A stretch of DNA of 64,000 nucleotides from Methanosarcina barkeri MS (GCF_000970025.1 NZ_CP009528.1:4141168-4205167); one strand, 5' to 3'; shown: positions 25,766-35,607, counted from the stretch's first letter. Numbers and translations are program-made. The notes: generated by a model not told the origin, from the sequence alone.

Positions 25766-27277
25766 TCAGGCTCCAGCTGGCAGTACATCCAGGATTTTAA
25801 GCATTCCTTCATCCAGCATATATCCACGCAGGCGGTCTCTATTGCCGCGCAGGCTTTCTATACTATTGATCCCTGCAGCTCCCATAAGTTCGCTCAGTTC
25901 CATAGTCCAGCCTCTAATAAGGTTTGAAACCTGAACTGCTCCTCTTTCAGGATCAAGCCTGCTCACAAGCTCTGGACGCTGGGTAGCAATACCCCAGGGA
26001 CAAAGGTTTCTATAACAATTGCCACAGACTCTGCAGCCCAGAGCAACAAGAGCAGCAGTCCCGATATTAACAGCATCTGCTCCGAGAGCAATTGACTTTG
26101 CAAGATCTGCACTGCTCCTTATTCCACCACTTGCAATAATTGATATCTCGTTTCTTACGCCCTGTTCCCTGAGTTTCTGATCAACGCTTGCGATTGCAAC
26201 TTCAATCGGAATTCCAACATTGTCCCTGAACACCTTGGGAGCTGCTCCAGTTCCACCACGGAACCCATCGATTACTACCGCATCTGCAGAAGAGCGGGCA
26301 ATACCAGCAGCAATTGGAGCCACATTATGAACGGCTGCAATCTTAACGAAGACCGGTTTCTTCCATTCGGTTGCTTCTTTCAAGCTTCTAATAAGCTGAA
26401 CAAGGTCTTCAATACTGTAAATATCATGGTGAGGAGCTGGGCTAATAGCATCACTGCCAACAGGGATCATACGGGTCCTTGAGACTTCCTCATTTACTTT
26501 TTCTCCAGGCAGGTGTCCACCTATACCCGGTTTTGCTCCCTGACCAATCTTGATCTCAATGGCAGCGCCTCTTTCAAGGTAATCGATATTTACACCGAAA
26601 CGGCCTGAAGCGACCTGGACAATCATGTGGTCCTGGTAAGGGTAGAGGTCTCTGTGCAGCCCTCCCTCTCCTGTTCCCATATAGGTTCCGAGCTCTGTTA
26701 CGGCTTTTGCCATACTGAGTTGGGCATTGAGGCTAATAGCTCCAAAACTCATATGTCCGATCATAATAGGAGTATTAAGTTTAAGATTTGGAGCAAGCTT
26801 TGTTTCGAGCTCTACGTCACCACTTTCGGTCTTTCTGAAGTTGAGTTTGGATGGCTTCTTTCCAATGTAAGTCCTGAGTTCCATTGGTTCTCTCAGGGGA
26901 TCAATGCTCGGGTTTGTAACCTGGCAGGCATCAAGGAGAAGACGGTCATAGATAACTGGCAAATCTCTAGCGTTTCCCATTCCTGAAAGGATAATCTTTC
27001 CACTACGAGCCTGTTTAATGATATCCTCTCTGACTTCTCTTGTCCAGAGCGGATGGCTGCGGTAATCTATAGGTTTCTCTGTAAGCGTGATTGCATCCCT
27101 TGGGCACATGGCAACACAGCGAAGGCAGCCTGTACATTTTCTGGATTCGATCAGGATTTTGTCGCCTTCTCTTCTGTACACGCCATATGAACAGTTTTCA
27201 ATACAGCGCCCGCAGTCCATGCATTGGTCGCGGTCAATACTGACCTTAAATTTTGGGGGCACACTTCCGAGAGTCAT
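25766..27277 (-). CDS. gltB: glutamate synthase FMN/iron-sulfur catalytic subunit
   Basis: 503 residues. Two N-terminal ferredoxin clusters (CMDCGRCIENC and CTGCLRCVAMCPRDAIT) precede the FMN-binding synthase barrel: GHMSFGAISLNAQLSMAKAV, GEGGLHRDLYPYQDH, IGQGAKPGIGGHLPG, GFRGGTGAAPKVFRDNVGIP, then IIASGGIRSSADLAKSIALG. The [3Fe-4S]-type Cys set RVCGNCYRNLCPWGIATQ follows. It condenses ammonia with 2-oxoglutarate and reduces the iminoglutarate to glutamate. The ferredoxin domain replaces the GltD contact and receives electrons from the FrhB-like subunit. Its start overlaps the stop of the amidotransferase gene. Confidence 0.95.
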   Translation of the reverse strand: MTLGSVPPKFKVSIDRDQCMDCGRCIENCSYGVYRREGDKILIESRKCTGCLRCVAMCPRDAITLTEKPIDYRSHPLWTREVREDIIKQARSGKIILSGMGNARDLPVIYDRLLLDACQVTNPSIDPLREPMELRTYIGKKPSKLNFRKTESGDVELETKLAPNLKLNTPIMIGHMSFGAISLNAQLSMAKAVTELGTYMGTGEGGLHRDLYPYQDHMIVQVASGRFGVNIDYLERGAAIEIKIGQGAKPGIGGHLPGEKVNEEVSRTRMIPVGSDAISPAPHHDIYSIEDLVQLIRSLKEATEWKKPVFVKIAAVHNVAPIAAGIARSSADAVVIDGFRGGTGAAPKVFRDNVGIPIEVAIASVDQKLREQGVRNEISIIASGGIRSSADLAKSIALGADAVNIGTAALVALGCRVCGNCYRNLCPWGIATQRPELVSRLDPERGAVQVSNLIRGWTMELSELMGAAGINSIESLRGNRDRLRGYMLDEGMLKILDVLPAGA

Positions 27278-28326
27278 TCAATAAACCTCCCTATAATTGG
27301 TTCTCCTGCCCTGGGAGTGTATACATTCTTAACTTCAGGGTCAAGTACTCTTATTGCAGCTTCTTCGCTGGATATGTAGAGCCGGTTTCCATTCTCACCA
27401 ACTACGAGAGGGCGCAATTTAATTCTGTCAGTAAAACCAACAATGCCATCCTCTGTTCCAACTACGATTGCAAAGGGTCCATTCATAAGGGCAGACCCGT
27501 ATGTAAGGCGAACTGCTTTGTTCAACTCTGCTTCTTTCGCAGGCATCCGGTCAATATCGTCCCAGAAAGGCGGGGCAAGAGCCTTGACAATCATCTCATA
27601 AGAAAGCCCATGCTGTCTTCCAAGCAGGTCAAACAGATAAGCTACAACCTCGGTATCAGTAAACAGGGAGCACTTGTATCCATATCCTTCGACATAACGC
27701 TGGTTTGTGCCATATGAAGTAATTTCTCCGTTATGTACTACTGACCAGTTAAGAAGGTTGAAAGGATGGGCGCCTCCCCACCAGCCTGGAGAGTTTGTAG
27801 GATAACGGTTGTGTCCAAGCCAGATATATCCCTTGTAATCTTGAATTCTGTAAAAGTTTGCCACATCTTCAGGCCAGCCGGAAGCTTTGAAGACTCCCAT
27901 ATTTTTCCCGGAAGAAAAGATTGTAGCTCCTTTTACATTGGAATTTACTTCCATGACTATGTAAGTGACAACATCATTTTCAGAAGCCATTTTCCCTGCC
28001 ATCAGGTCTTCTGAGGGCTTAAAGAAGTATCTCCATGGGATGTGTACTTTCTTTATGCCCGGCTGCGGGGTGGTCGGGATTTCTTCCTGGTGAACAATTT
28101 TTCCCCATTGTTCGAGGAGCTCATCTACCTTCTTTTTTGATTCACCTAGATTGTCAAAGAAAACATGAAGAGCATAGTAGTCTGCATACTCCGGATAAAT
28201 TCCATATGCAGCATAGCCTGCCCCATCTCCACTACCTCTTTCGTTCATGAGGCTGAGGGCGGCTTTTATGCTCGACCCGTCCATTCTGGACTTTGTTCGG
28301 TCTATAAAGCCTATTATTCCACACAT
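27274..28326 (-). CDS. glutamate synthase class II glutamine amidotransferase subunit
   Basis: The start at 28326 is chosen so that MCGIIGFID exposes the N-terminal nucleophile Cys after Met removal; an ATG three codons upstream would bury it. 350 residues with class II motifs WLGHNRYPTNSPGWWGGAHP, NWSVVHNGEITSYGTN, SLFTDTEVVAYLFDLL and GPFAIVVGTEDGIVGF. It hydrolyses glutamine and channels ammonia to the synthase subunit. First gene of the four-gene operon. The 28327-29112 stretch upstream holds its promoter and the glnA terminator; I see no gene there. Confidence 0.94.
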   Translation of the reverse strand: MCGIIGFIDRTKSRMDGSSIKAALSLMNERGSGDGAGYAAYGIYPEYADYYALHVFFDNLGESKKKVDELLEQWGKIVHQEEIPTTPQPGIKKVHIPWRYFFKPSEDLMAGKMASENDVVTYIVMEVNSNVKGATIFSSGKNMGVFKASGWPEDVANFYRIQDYKGYIWLGHNRYPTNSPGWWGGAHPFNLLNWSVVHNGEITSYGTNQRYVEGYGYKCSLFTDTEVVAYLFDLLGRQHGLSYEMIVKALAPPFWDDIDRMPAKEAELNKAVRLTYGSALMNGPFAIVVGTEDGIVGFTDRIKLRPLVVGENGNRLYISSEEAAIRVLDPEVKNVYTPRAGEPIIGRFIE

Positions 28327-29001
28327 TTTGATCACTCTAAAAATGGATAGGAATGAATGTAACGCATATAGGTTAATAATTTTCGGGATTATTTCCGTGG
28401 CTCATTTTTGAGAATTAGTTCAAAAAACTTGCCAGCTGAAAAACTGGATTTAAGGGTAACTTTTTATCAATTTTCATAATTTATGGATATTTAACTAAGT
28501 TTGTTTCATGCAAATTATTTAATTAATGTGAGTATATAGCAACGCTTCCACATATGGTTCTACTTCATTTCATACATCGAGAGGGTCACCACTAAGGGAA
28601 GTAAGTAATTTAGTACCTATTTGACGATATATATATTTTTCTTTTTCCGGTTAAAAGTTCTTGAGGTAATGCTGCAAAGCACAACGGTTTAACCGTTTAA
28701 TTTTTTCGTTTGGATTTTTATTTAAGAACCCTCTGTATTTTTATCATGGAATATTCCTTTTTAACAGACTCCACACTATCGTCTTTAGGACTTCTGTGCC
28801 TTTGCTTGTAGTGCAATTTAAGTTAATTTTTATAAAAAGTTACCTCCTGGGTACGAGGGTTTTTCAGAAGGGAAGCATTTTTATATCAATATTCAGTTCA
28901 GGCTTTAGTTTTGAAAAATATTAGGAAATTTCCCCTGCCCTGACCAGTAAAATCAATAAAAAAATATTTTATTAGTTGTGGAGTTATATTATAAAATGAG
29001 A

Positions 29002-29025
29002 ACACACTTCCCGGAAGGAGTGTGT
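29002..29025 (-). terminator. hairpin after glnA
   Basis: ACACACT (29002-29008) pairs with AGTGTGT (29019-29025). On the minus strand it is followed by an AT-rich run (ctcattttataat), about 90 nt after the glnA stop. Confidence 0.6.
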
Positions 29026-29112
29026 CTCTTCAAACAAACTTTTAATTCCGCCACAATTTTGTCGCAGTAAATTTTTTCAGTATCCACATGGGTTTTAGGA
29101 TTTCTGGTATGC

Positions 29113-30456
29113 TTACAGCATATGTAAATATTTCTCAAGTTCCCATGGGTGAACATTTGCTTTGTATTCATCCCATTCCATCTCTTTAGCACAGAGGTAA
29201 TGACTGAAAACATGTTCTCCTAGAACTTCTTTTACGAATTTGCTGCCTTTCATTTCATCAATTGCCCCTTTAAGGTCTGCAGGTAGGGAGCGAATACCTT
29301 TTTCCTCTCGTTCTTTTTCCGTAAGATGGAAAATGTTCGTGTTAGTTGGCTCTCCGGGATCAATCTTGTTCTTTATACCATCAAGCCCAGCTCTAAGCAT
29401 CAGGGCAAAGGCAAGATACGGATTACACGATGGGTCTGGGCATCTTAGTTCAACTCTTGTCCCATTGCCACGGGTTGCGGGAATGCGGATAAGGGAACTT
29501 CTGTTCTTTGCAGACCAGGTGAGGTAAACCGGTGCTTCATATCCGGGTACAATTCTCTTATAGGAGTTAACAACCGGATTTGTAACAGCTGCGAATTCCT
29601 TGATATGTTTTAACAGACCACCAATATAATACATTGCTTCTTGAGAAAGCTGATCTTCACCCTCTGGATCATAGAATACATTATTGTCTCCCTTGAAGAG
29701 AGATTGATTGGTATGCATGCCTGAGCCATTTACTCCAAAGAGAGGTTTTGGCATAAAGGTAGCATAATATCCTTTATGATATGCAATTGATTTTACCACA
29801 TATTTGAAAGTTATAACATTGTCAGCAGTACTCAGCACATCACCGAATCTAAAGTCAATCTCATGCTGAGAAGGTGCGACTTCGTGATGAGAGGCTTCAA
29901 TCTGGAAGCCCATACTTTCGAGAGTATAGTCAATATCTCTACGTACATCCTGTGCACGGTCGAGGGGAGAGAAATCGAAGTATCCTCCATGATCCGTAAG
30001 TTCTGTGGTCGGATTTCCGTTTGCGTCAAGTTTGAAGAGGAAGAATTCCAGTTCAGGACCTACATTCATCGAGTACCCCATTTTTTTGGCTTCTTCAATT
30101 GCGCTCTTAAGAACATATCTGGGGTCTCCTTCAAACGGTTGACCATTAGGAAGATACACATCTCCAAGGATCCTGGCTACTGCGCCAGTTGTAGGTCTCC
30201 AGGGAAGGATTCTGAAAGTAGACGGGTCAAGCACAAGTTTCATGTCAGATTCTTCAATCTTTGTAAAGCCCTGGATCGAAGACCCGTCAAACATTACACC
30301 GCTTTCGAAGGCTTCTTCTAACTGTTCAACAGGAATTGCCCAGCTTTTGATGATGCCAAGTGTATCCGTAAACTGGGTACGGATAAACTTTACGTCTCTT
30401 TCTTTTACAGCCTCTAATACATCTTCTTTGGTCATACACTTCTTTATTTGCACCAT
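29113..30456 (-). CDS. glnA: glutamine synthetase type I
   Basis: 447 residues. Signatures: VMFDGSSIQGFTKIEESDMK (beta-grasp end), VGPELEFFLFK, then SHHEVAPSQHEIDFRF and FMPKPLFGVNGSGMHTNQSL (ATP/metal region), VNSYKRIVPGYEAPVYLTWS, NRSSLIRIPATRGNGTRVEL. The position of the adenylylated Tyr loop (NLYDLP in beta-type enzymes) reads TNIFHLTEKE with Phe, so it is not regulated by adenylylation. It makes glutamine from glutamate and ammonia and works with the glutamate synthase operon next door as the GS/GOGAT cycle. Confidence 0.97.
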   Translation of the reverse strand: MVQIKKCMTKEDVLEAVKERDVKFIRTQFTDTLGIIKSWAIPVEQLEEAFESGVMFDGSSIQGFTKIEESDMKLVLDPSTFRILPWRPTTGAVARILGDVYLPNGQPFEGDPRYVLKSAIEEAKKMGYSMNVGPELEFFLFKLDANGNPTTELTDHGGYFDFSPLDRAQDVRRDIDYTLESMGFQIEASHHEVAPSQHEIDFRFGDVLSTADNVITFKYVVKSIAYHKGYYATFMPKPLFGVNGSGMHTNQSLFKGDNNVFYDPEGEDQLSQEAMYYIGGLLKHIKEFAAVTNPVVNSYKRIVPGYEAPVYLTWSAKNRSSLIRIPATRGNGTRVELRCPDPSCNPYLAFALMLRAGLDGIKNKIDPGEPTNTNIFHLTEKEREEKGIRSLPADLKGAIDEMKGSKFVKEVLGEHVFSHYLCAKEMEWDEYKANVHPWELEKYLHML

Positions 30457-30484
30457 TTTGATTTCCCATCCTAACTAGGCATTA

Positions 30485-30498
30485 GGTATCCTTTTACC
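30485..30498. promoter_or_regulatory. probable NrpR operator GGTA-N6-TACC at the glnA promoter
   Basis: GGTA at 30485-30488, six bases, TACC at 30495-30498. A TATA stretch lies at 30508-30518 on the upstream side of glnA, which places the palindrome around the expected transcription start, good for repression. GGTA-N6-TACC is the operator form known for NrpR nitrogen repression in Methanosarcina. Confidence 0.85.
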
Positions 30499-30806
30499 TA
30501 TATGATACTATATATATATTTCCCAATCTTGTAGAAAATATGGAACTGTTTAGATATATGGTAAATTGAATTGTCTTTGAGAATATTTGTGTGAGCATCC
30601 CCAGTTCGTTGAATATATTTCGAATCTCATGTATATAAAGCTCATTAAAGCTAATTCTAAAAGGAGTAAATTTCTTAGTGCGAGTTGAGTTTTCTTCCGA
30701 CGGCATGTGTTTACAAAAATGCTATAAAAAGCAGCAGCAAAAACTTAGGGCTTTTTAATCCTAAGATTAATAACGCTTGGGGTATAGAATAATTTCCGGT
30801 ATTGGT

Positions 30807-31289
30807 ATGGTTCAAAAAGTTAATTTCTTCAAGCTTCTTGTCTCTGTATTGCTCTGCCAGTTTGCAGGGGCAATGGGTTCGAGATTTACAGTATCGTCTC
30901 TTGAAAATTGGTATCTTTTGCTGGAAAAGCCCGCTTTTACCCCGTCATCCCAGGCATTCTTTCCGGCCTGGGTCACACTTTATACACTTATGGGAATCTC
31001 ATTATATCTTGTCTGGGAAAAAGGATTGCAAGAACAAAAAGTTAAAAAAGGAATGCTTATTTTCGGAGTTCAGTTAGGTCTTAATGTTCTCTGGTCTTTT
31101 CTCTTTTTTGAGCTAAAGTCTCCTTACTATGCTTTTGTTGAGATTATTTTGCTCTGGCTTACAATCTTTCTGACAATATTGAAATTCAGAGAAATTTCAA
31201 AAATGGCTTCTTATCTACTATTTCCTTATATTCTATGGGTTAGCTTCGCTGCACTGCTTAATTACTATCTATGGGTTCTGAACTCATGA
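30807..31289 (+). CDS. tspO: TspO/MBR family membrane protein
   Basis: The start ATG 30807 gives 160 residues, the usual TspO length; an upstream TTG has no SD. Five membrane helices fit the family. Motifs include WYLLLEKPAFTPSSQAFFPA (the conserved W..L.KP.F.PP.W-like loop), YTLMGISLYLVWE, LNVLWSFLFFELKSPYYAFV and PYILWVSFAALLNYYLWVLN. It binds porphyrins and related ligands; the archaeal role is not established. Divergent from glnA, monocistronic. Confidence 0.92.
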   Translation: MVQKVNFFKLLVSVLLCQFAGAMGSRFTVSSLENWYLLLEKPAFTPSSQAFFPAWVTLYTLMGISLYLVWEKGLQEQKVKKGMLIFGVQLGLNVLWSFLFFELKSPYYAFVEIILLWLTIFLTILKFREISKMASYLLFPYILWVSFAALLNYYLWVLNS

Positions 31290-31381
31290 CTCAAGATTTG
31301 AAACTTATTATTGACTTCCAGAACTATTCAAACTTATTCTCATTAAAAAAAGTATTGTTTAAAACGGGTTTATTTAATTAT

Positions 31382-31494
31382 GACTTACGCAGTTAAACTG
31401 AAAAATCAGCAGCATCAGATCGTTAGCTGTCTAAAACATGGCTTTAATCCACAACCTTTGCCGTAATTGATTTTGTTTATCAAGTGCGTAAGTC
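31382..31494. mobile_element. 113-bp MITE-like element with terminal inverted repeats and 4-bp target duplication
   Basis: GACTTACGCA at 31382-31391 and its complement TGCGTAAGTC at 31485-31494 are perfect ends; the inverted repeats extend imperfectly to about 25 bp (AAAATCA inside both). TTAT flanks both sides (31378-31381 and 31495-31498). There is no coding capacity. A diverged copy lies at 35608-35719. The rest of the 31290-31733 gap is AT-rich without a gene. Confidence 0.85.
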
Positions 31495-31733
31495 TTATTA
31501 ATAATAGTTTATTTAAAATTTGTTACATAAAAATAGTTTATTCAAAACTGGTTGTTTAAAATTAGCCTACTCAAAACTGTTTTTTGTCAATATCGATTTT
31601 ATTCTCCCTGAACCCATGATTTTATAGTGGAATTCTTGAATGAAATTCTTAATCGCTAAAAAAGCTGTAAAGAAAGTATACCTAGAAATCCAGAGTAAAC
31701 TTTCATTTTTCAAATATCATTAACATTATCGTA

Positions 31734-31943
31734 TTACAGAGCTCCACAGCCACAGCTTCTTCCCAGAAGGGTCGATATTCGGTGCTTCAAATGATGAATA
31801 TCGTCTTCGGACATATTCTGAAGCTCTTTTTTATGCTCTTTTTCTATATGATCAAGTATATCGTTTTCAACTTCTTCCAATTCGTTGCCAGCAGCCATAA
31901 AGTTACACTTGAACCCCAGATCGCCGCATTTTATTATTTTCAT
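31734..31943 (-). CDS. DUF1059 small protein
   Basis: Start ATG 31943 (MKIIKCGDLGFKC) has SD gaggag; the frame extends six codons further but without SD. 69 residues with the DUF1059 pattern: KCGDLGFKCNFMAAG, then ENDILDHIEKEHKKE and a helical end. An extra GRSCGCGAL tail with two Cys may bind metal. Function unknown. Confidence 0.85.
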   Translation of the reverse strand: MKIIKCGDLGFKCNFMAAGNELEEVENDILDHIEKEHKKELQNMSEDDIHHLKHRISTLLGRSCGCGAL

Positions 31944-32076
31944 AAAATCTCCTCTATGCAAACAAATCTTAATAGAAACGGTCTTTGTTGAATTAAATAA
32001 AAATATAATAAAGATTAATAGGATATAAAATTAAGTTTTTTAGAATTATTTTACAATAATCTATTCTTTCGTTGCC

Positions 32077-32385
32077 TTACTCAATCGGAACATACCTTGC
32101 ACACATAAAACCCTCTTTGTAAGGGACTTTGATGGTAAGCATTCCATTATCGTTGACTGCAATTGCTTTTTCGGGATCTACGGGCCCATCCAGAAAAAAA
32201 GAACCCAAATACTCTACGGTTTTACTGAACGCTTTTATATAAAAGCTGTTTTCATGCATTAAAATTGTGATATTCTCACTTTTTATATCGGGAAGTTCAA
32301 CTTCCAAAATAAGATGTAGATGTGTATCATCGTGATACATTGCTAGTATTGGAGTTTTCAATATTCTAGGTATTGAACTTTCCAT
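32077..32385 (-). CDS. Hsp20/alpha-crystallin-like protein 1
   Basis: 102 residues with the beta-sandwich pattern of small heat-shock proteins: LHLILEVELPDIKSENITIL, ENSFYIKAFSKTVEYLGSFF, PVDPEKAIAVNDNGMLTIKV. It lacks the C-terminal I-x-I tail and has a short N-terminus. Such short forms (GvpH-like) may work as complexes. It follows a paralogue by 45 bp and is probably co-transcribed. Confidence 0.8.
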   Translation of the reverse strand: MESSIPRILKTPILAMYHDDTHLHLILEVELPDIKSENITILMHENSFYIKAFSKTVEYLGSFFLDGPVDPEKAIAVNDNGMLTIKVPYKEGFMCARYVPIE

Positions 32386-32430
32386 AGTATTCTCTCCCCC
32401 TTAAAGAAGTCTGCCCTCAAATCTCTTCCC

Positions 32431-32730
32431 TTACTCGATTTTAACGTCCACTGCTTTCTCAAAAGGCTGCTGATAAAGTACCTTTACTTTAAGTACACCG
32501 TTTGAATAATTAGCGACCGCTTTTTCCGGGCTTACAGGACAGCAGACTGTGTAACTGTCTGCATACTCAACCCCTTCTTTGGTAGCCTTTACATAAAAGC
32601 CGCCTTCGGTAATTTTAAAAGTAATATTTTTCTTTTCGACTCCCGGAAGAACTACTTCTATTTCCAGATTTTCAAATTCATCGTCAGGATATGCACTGAT
32701 AACAGGTGATAATCGCAAAATATCTACCAT
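32431..32730 (-). CDS. Hsp20/alpha-crystallin-like protein 2
   Basis: 99 residues, paralogue of the gene downstream: ENLEIEVVLPGVEKKNITFK, GGFYVKATKEGVEYADSYTV, PVSPEKAVANYSNGVLKVKV. The SD-like gggg lies close upstream of the ATG. First gene of the pair. The 32731-33316 gap upstream is AT-rich promoter DNA; no gene seen. Confidence 0.82.
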   Translation of the reverse strand: MVDILRLSPVISAYPDDEFENLEIEVVLPGVEKKNITFKITEGGFYVKATKEGVEYADSYTVCCPVSPEKAVANYSNGVLKVKVLYQQPFEKAVDVKIE

Positions 32731-33316
32731 TATTTACCCCCAGAATAACATCGTTGATTAACGTATTTATATGTATCATCCCCCATAAATCTGAAAATAT
32801 GTAAGTTAGAACTATAATTGTTCAGTGTTACTAAACATAAATTCATTGTTATTTTTAATAGAAATTTAACTGCTAGCTTAATTAACTCTTGTTTCGAAGC
32901 AGGTTCCATAATATAAAGATATCTTTTATATATTTTTTTCTATTTATATTTATAGTGTAGTAAATTTACAATGTAGTAAAGACAGAACTATTAAATAGAA
33001 AACAATAGCGGTAGATTACAAGGAGCACGCTTCAATAACTAAGATTTAACCAAGTAATTTATCAGGCACCTTATAAACTTTTAAATAAAAAACAAGAAGC
33101 GTCTCAGAGGTTAGTTTAGAAACTCTATTTCCTATTTATATAAACCATCTGAAACATAACTACTTGTGTAAAACTATCGAGAGATTTATTCAAACTCAAT
33201 AGTTTCAGTAAACTACTTACTAAATTTATACCCATTTAATAGGGGTCGTACGTTGGGATCTAATATAAAATAACAGGAGCGATCCGATACGGTAGAGGGA
33301 AGGGGTTGATTCACGA

Positions 33317-34306
33317 ATGGACAGTAATGTCATAGAAGTAAATAATCTTGAACATTCATACGGCTCTGTAAAAGCTGTTAACAATATCAGTTTTACTGTA
33401 AAACAGGGGGAGATTTTCTCATTCCTTGGTCCAAATGGGGCAGGCAAAAGTACCGTGATTAATATTCTTACGACACTCAGGAAACTCCAGAAAGGCGAAG
33501 CTAGAGTTAACGGGTATGATGTCGCAAAGGAACCAAACTCCGTAAGAAGGTCAATAGGTATTGTTTTCCAGATGCTTTGCCTCGATCATGAAATGACAGT
33601 GTCTGAAAATCTGGAATATCACGGTAGGATCTATTCGATGAAAAAAAAAGAAAGAAATAAACGAATCGAAGAACTTTTAAAGCTGACAGATCTGGAAAGT
33701 AAAAAGGACACCCTGGGGAAAGATTTGAGCGGTGGCATGAAGCGAAGGCTTGAGCTTGCAAGAGGGTTGATGACAAAACCTGCGGTCCTTTTCCTTGATG
33801 AGCCAACGATAGGTTTCGATATCCAGACGAGAATGAGAATGTGGGAATACCTTAGAGAGATTAAGAGAGAGGGTACTACTATATTCCTGACAACACACTA
33901 TATGGAAGAAGCCGATCAGTTGAGCGACAGGATAAGCATAATTGACCAGGGGAGAATAATCGTAACCGGAACCTCTGATGAATTAAAGAATAAACTTGGT
34001 AAAGACCTTATTTACCTGGAAACAAGCGATAATAAGGCTGCTGCAGAGATCTTAAGGTCACTTGAGTCAGTTAAAAGTATAACAGAAGATACGAAATCTT
34101 TGAGAATTATGATCAGGGAGGATGTTACTCATGTGCTTCCTCAAATTATGGAGAAAATTCGGAGAGAGGGGATAGACATTATAATCGTAAATATTAAAAA
34201 ACCTTCAATGGATGATGTTTTTGTTCATTACACAGGACACGGGTTAAGGGAAGGCAATGAAGACGAAAAACAGCAAGAAGTAGAAACGGTGGGGATTTCT
34301 AAATGA
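33317..34306 (+). CDS. ABC transporter ATP-binding protein, DrrA-like
   Basis: 329 residues. Walker A GPNGAGKSTVINIL, Q-loop GIVFQMLCLDHEMTV, signature DLSGGMKRRLELARGLM, Walker B VLFLDEPTIGFD, H-loop FLTTHYMEEADQ. A C-terminal domain carries MDDVFVHYTGHGLRE, the end signature of the daunorubicin-resistance (DrrA) group. It drives export of a hydrophobic compound or polysaccharide together with the permease gene it overlaps by 4 bp. Confidence 0.93.
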   Translation: MDSNVIEVNNLEHSYGSVKAVNNISFTVKQGEIFSFLGPNGAGKSTVINILTTLRKLQKGEARVNGYDVAKEPNSVRRSIGIVFQMLCLDHEMTVSENLEYHGRIYSMKKKERNKRIEELLKLTDLESKKDTLGKDLSGGMKRRLELARGLMTKPAVLFLDEPTIGFDIQTRMRMWEYLREIKREGTTIFLTTHYMEEADQLSDRISIIDQGRIIVTGTSDELKNKLGKDLIYLETSDNKAAAEILRSLESVKSITEDTKSLRIMIREDVTHVLPQIMEKIRREGIDIIIVNIKKPSMDDVFVHYTGHGLREGNEDEKQQEVETVGISK

Positions 34307-35136
34307 GCTTCGAATTTCGTGCCATATACTGGAGGGAGATGCTGAAATACTTCAGATATAAATCAGTACTCATCACTTCAATGATCCAACCTATTATGTG
34401 GCTGGCATTTTTTGGGCTTGCCATGTCAGATAGTTTTGACAAACTAACTTCATTTGTTCCAAATGAACCCGGCGTTCCCGTAGTCAAATATATTACCTAC
34501 ATGGGTGCAGGAATAATTGCAATGGATGTGCTGTTCAGCAGTTTGTTTGGAGGCACTACCCTTATGTTTGACAAAAAATTTAGCCTTTTGAGAGAAACTC
34601 TTGCAAGTCCAGTTCCCAGATCTCATATTATTCTCGGTGTTGGACTTTCCGGTGTGACTAAAGCCCTCTTTCAAACTTTCATAATAATAGGGTTCGGAAA
34701 ACTTGTAGGAATGGAGTTCTTTAAGGGATATACACTTATTGAAACTCTTATCGCAATAGTGGGTATTATGTTACTGGTGTCAATATTTACTCTTGGCTTC
34801 CTATTTCTGTCAGGTTCAATTGCAATTACCGTTGAAAATCCGGAGGGAATGCAGTCTATCCTCACCCTGGTTAGTATGCCCATTTTCTTCGTAAGTAACG
34901 CCCTTTATCCTATTGACGGCTTTCCTACTATCCTCAAGGTTCTATCGATGTTTAACCCGCTGACCCTTCTAGCAGGCGGAATTCGTTATTTTGCTTTGGG
35001 GACCGACTTCTCTGTGATGGGAACTCACTACATATATACACCAGTTGATATAGTCGTGTCTTTCCTGGGCCTCATTTTCTTCGCCCTTGTAATGTTATCT
35101 GCTGCTATGTGGAGGTTTAATAAAGTAGACATATAA
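34303..35136 (+). CDS. ABC-2 type permease, DrrB-like
   Basis: 277 residues with six membrane helices, the amphipathic REMLKYFRYKSVLITSMIQP N-terminus, KFSLLRETLASPVPRSHIIL after helix 2, and the ABC-2 signature area SMPIFFVSNALYPIDGFPTI then LSMFNPLTLLAGGIRYFALG. It pairs with the DrrA-like ATPase by an ATGA overlap. The exported substrate is unknown. Confidence 0.93.
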   Translation: MSFEFRAIYWREMLKYFRYKSVLITSMIQPIMWLAFFGLAMSDSFDKLTSFVPNEPGVPVVKYITYMGAGIIAMDVLFSSLFGGTTLMFDKKFSLLRETLASPVPRSHIILGVGLSGVTKALFQTFIIIGFGKLVGMEFFKGYTLIETLIAIVGIMLLVSIFTLGFLFLSGSIAITVENPEGMQSILTLVSMPIFFVSNALYPIDGFPTILKVLSMFNPLTLLAGGIRYFALGTDFSVMGTHYIYTPVDIVVSFLGLIFFALVMLSAAMWRFNKVDI

Positions 35137-35221
35137 TATTTCCAGTTCGCTTATTGTTTTTTAACTTTTTATCTAATGATACAAAGATTTCATTTAAACA
35201 GGCACGTTTTATATATTCAAA

Positions 35222-35310
35222 AACTTGGATTCCTAATCCAAGTTCCTTGTTTAAAATTACATAATCCAAGTTTTTGATTTAAAAGTAAATAATCCAAGTT
35301 CCCTATTTAA
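35222..35310. repeat. hairpin and repeated AATCCAAGTT motifs after the DrrAB genes
   Basis: AACTTGGATT-cc(t)-AATCCAAGTT (35223-35244) is a near-perfect hairpin 85 bp after the permease stop and may end transcription. TAATCCAAGTT then recurs twice at roughly 30-bp spacing with similar AT-rich spacers (35262 and 35290 areas). Confidence 0.75.
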
Positions 35311-35607
35311 AAAGTAAATTTTAGACATGTAGTTGTATTTTTTAAACAGTTCTGATTTATAGCCCTCGCGTTTTAATGAGGCTCATCCTTTAGTTACGCT
35401 TTAGCAAAATACCATAAAACGCTATATAGTTACGTGAATAACGGTTTTCTATAGAGTGCTTTGAATCTTATTCTTTTTTGGAGAAAATGGTGCAAATACT
35501 GGACAGGCCTAGGAACCTCCCTGAATTCAAGACTTTGTTTTTCCAGTTTCATTCTAATAAAGTCGTCAACTACCGATCTCCTGCAACGATAGACTCGACT
35601 AGTTTAG

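Noticed and set aside
28500-28700. Possible small RNA or extra gene between glutamate synthase and glnA
   Set aside because: Only AT-rich DNA and short chance hairpins; no start, SD or conserved element found.
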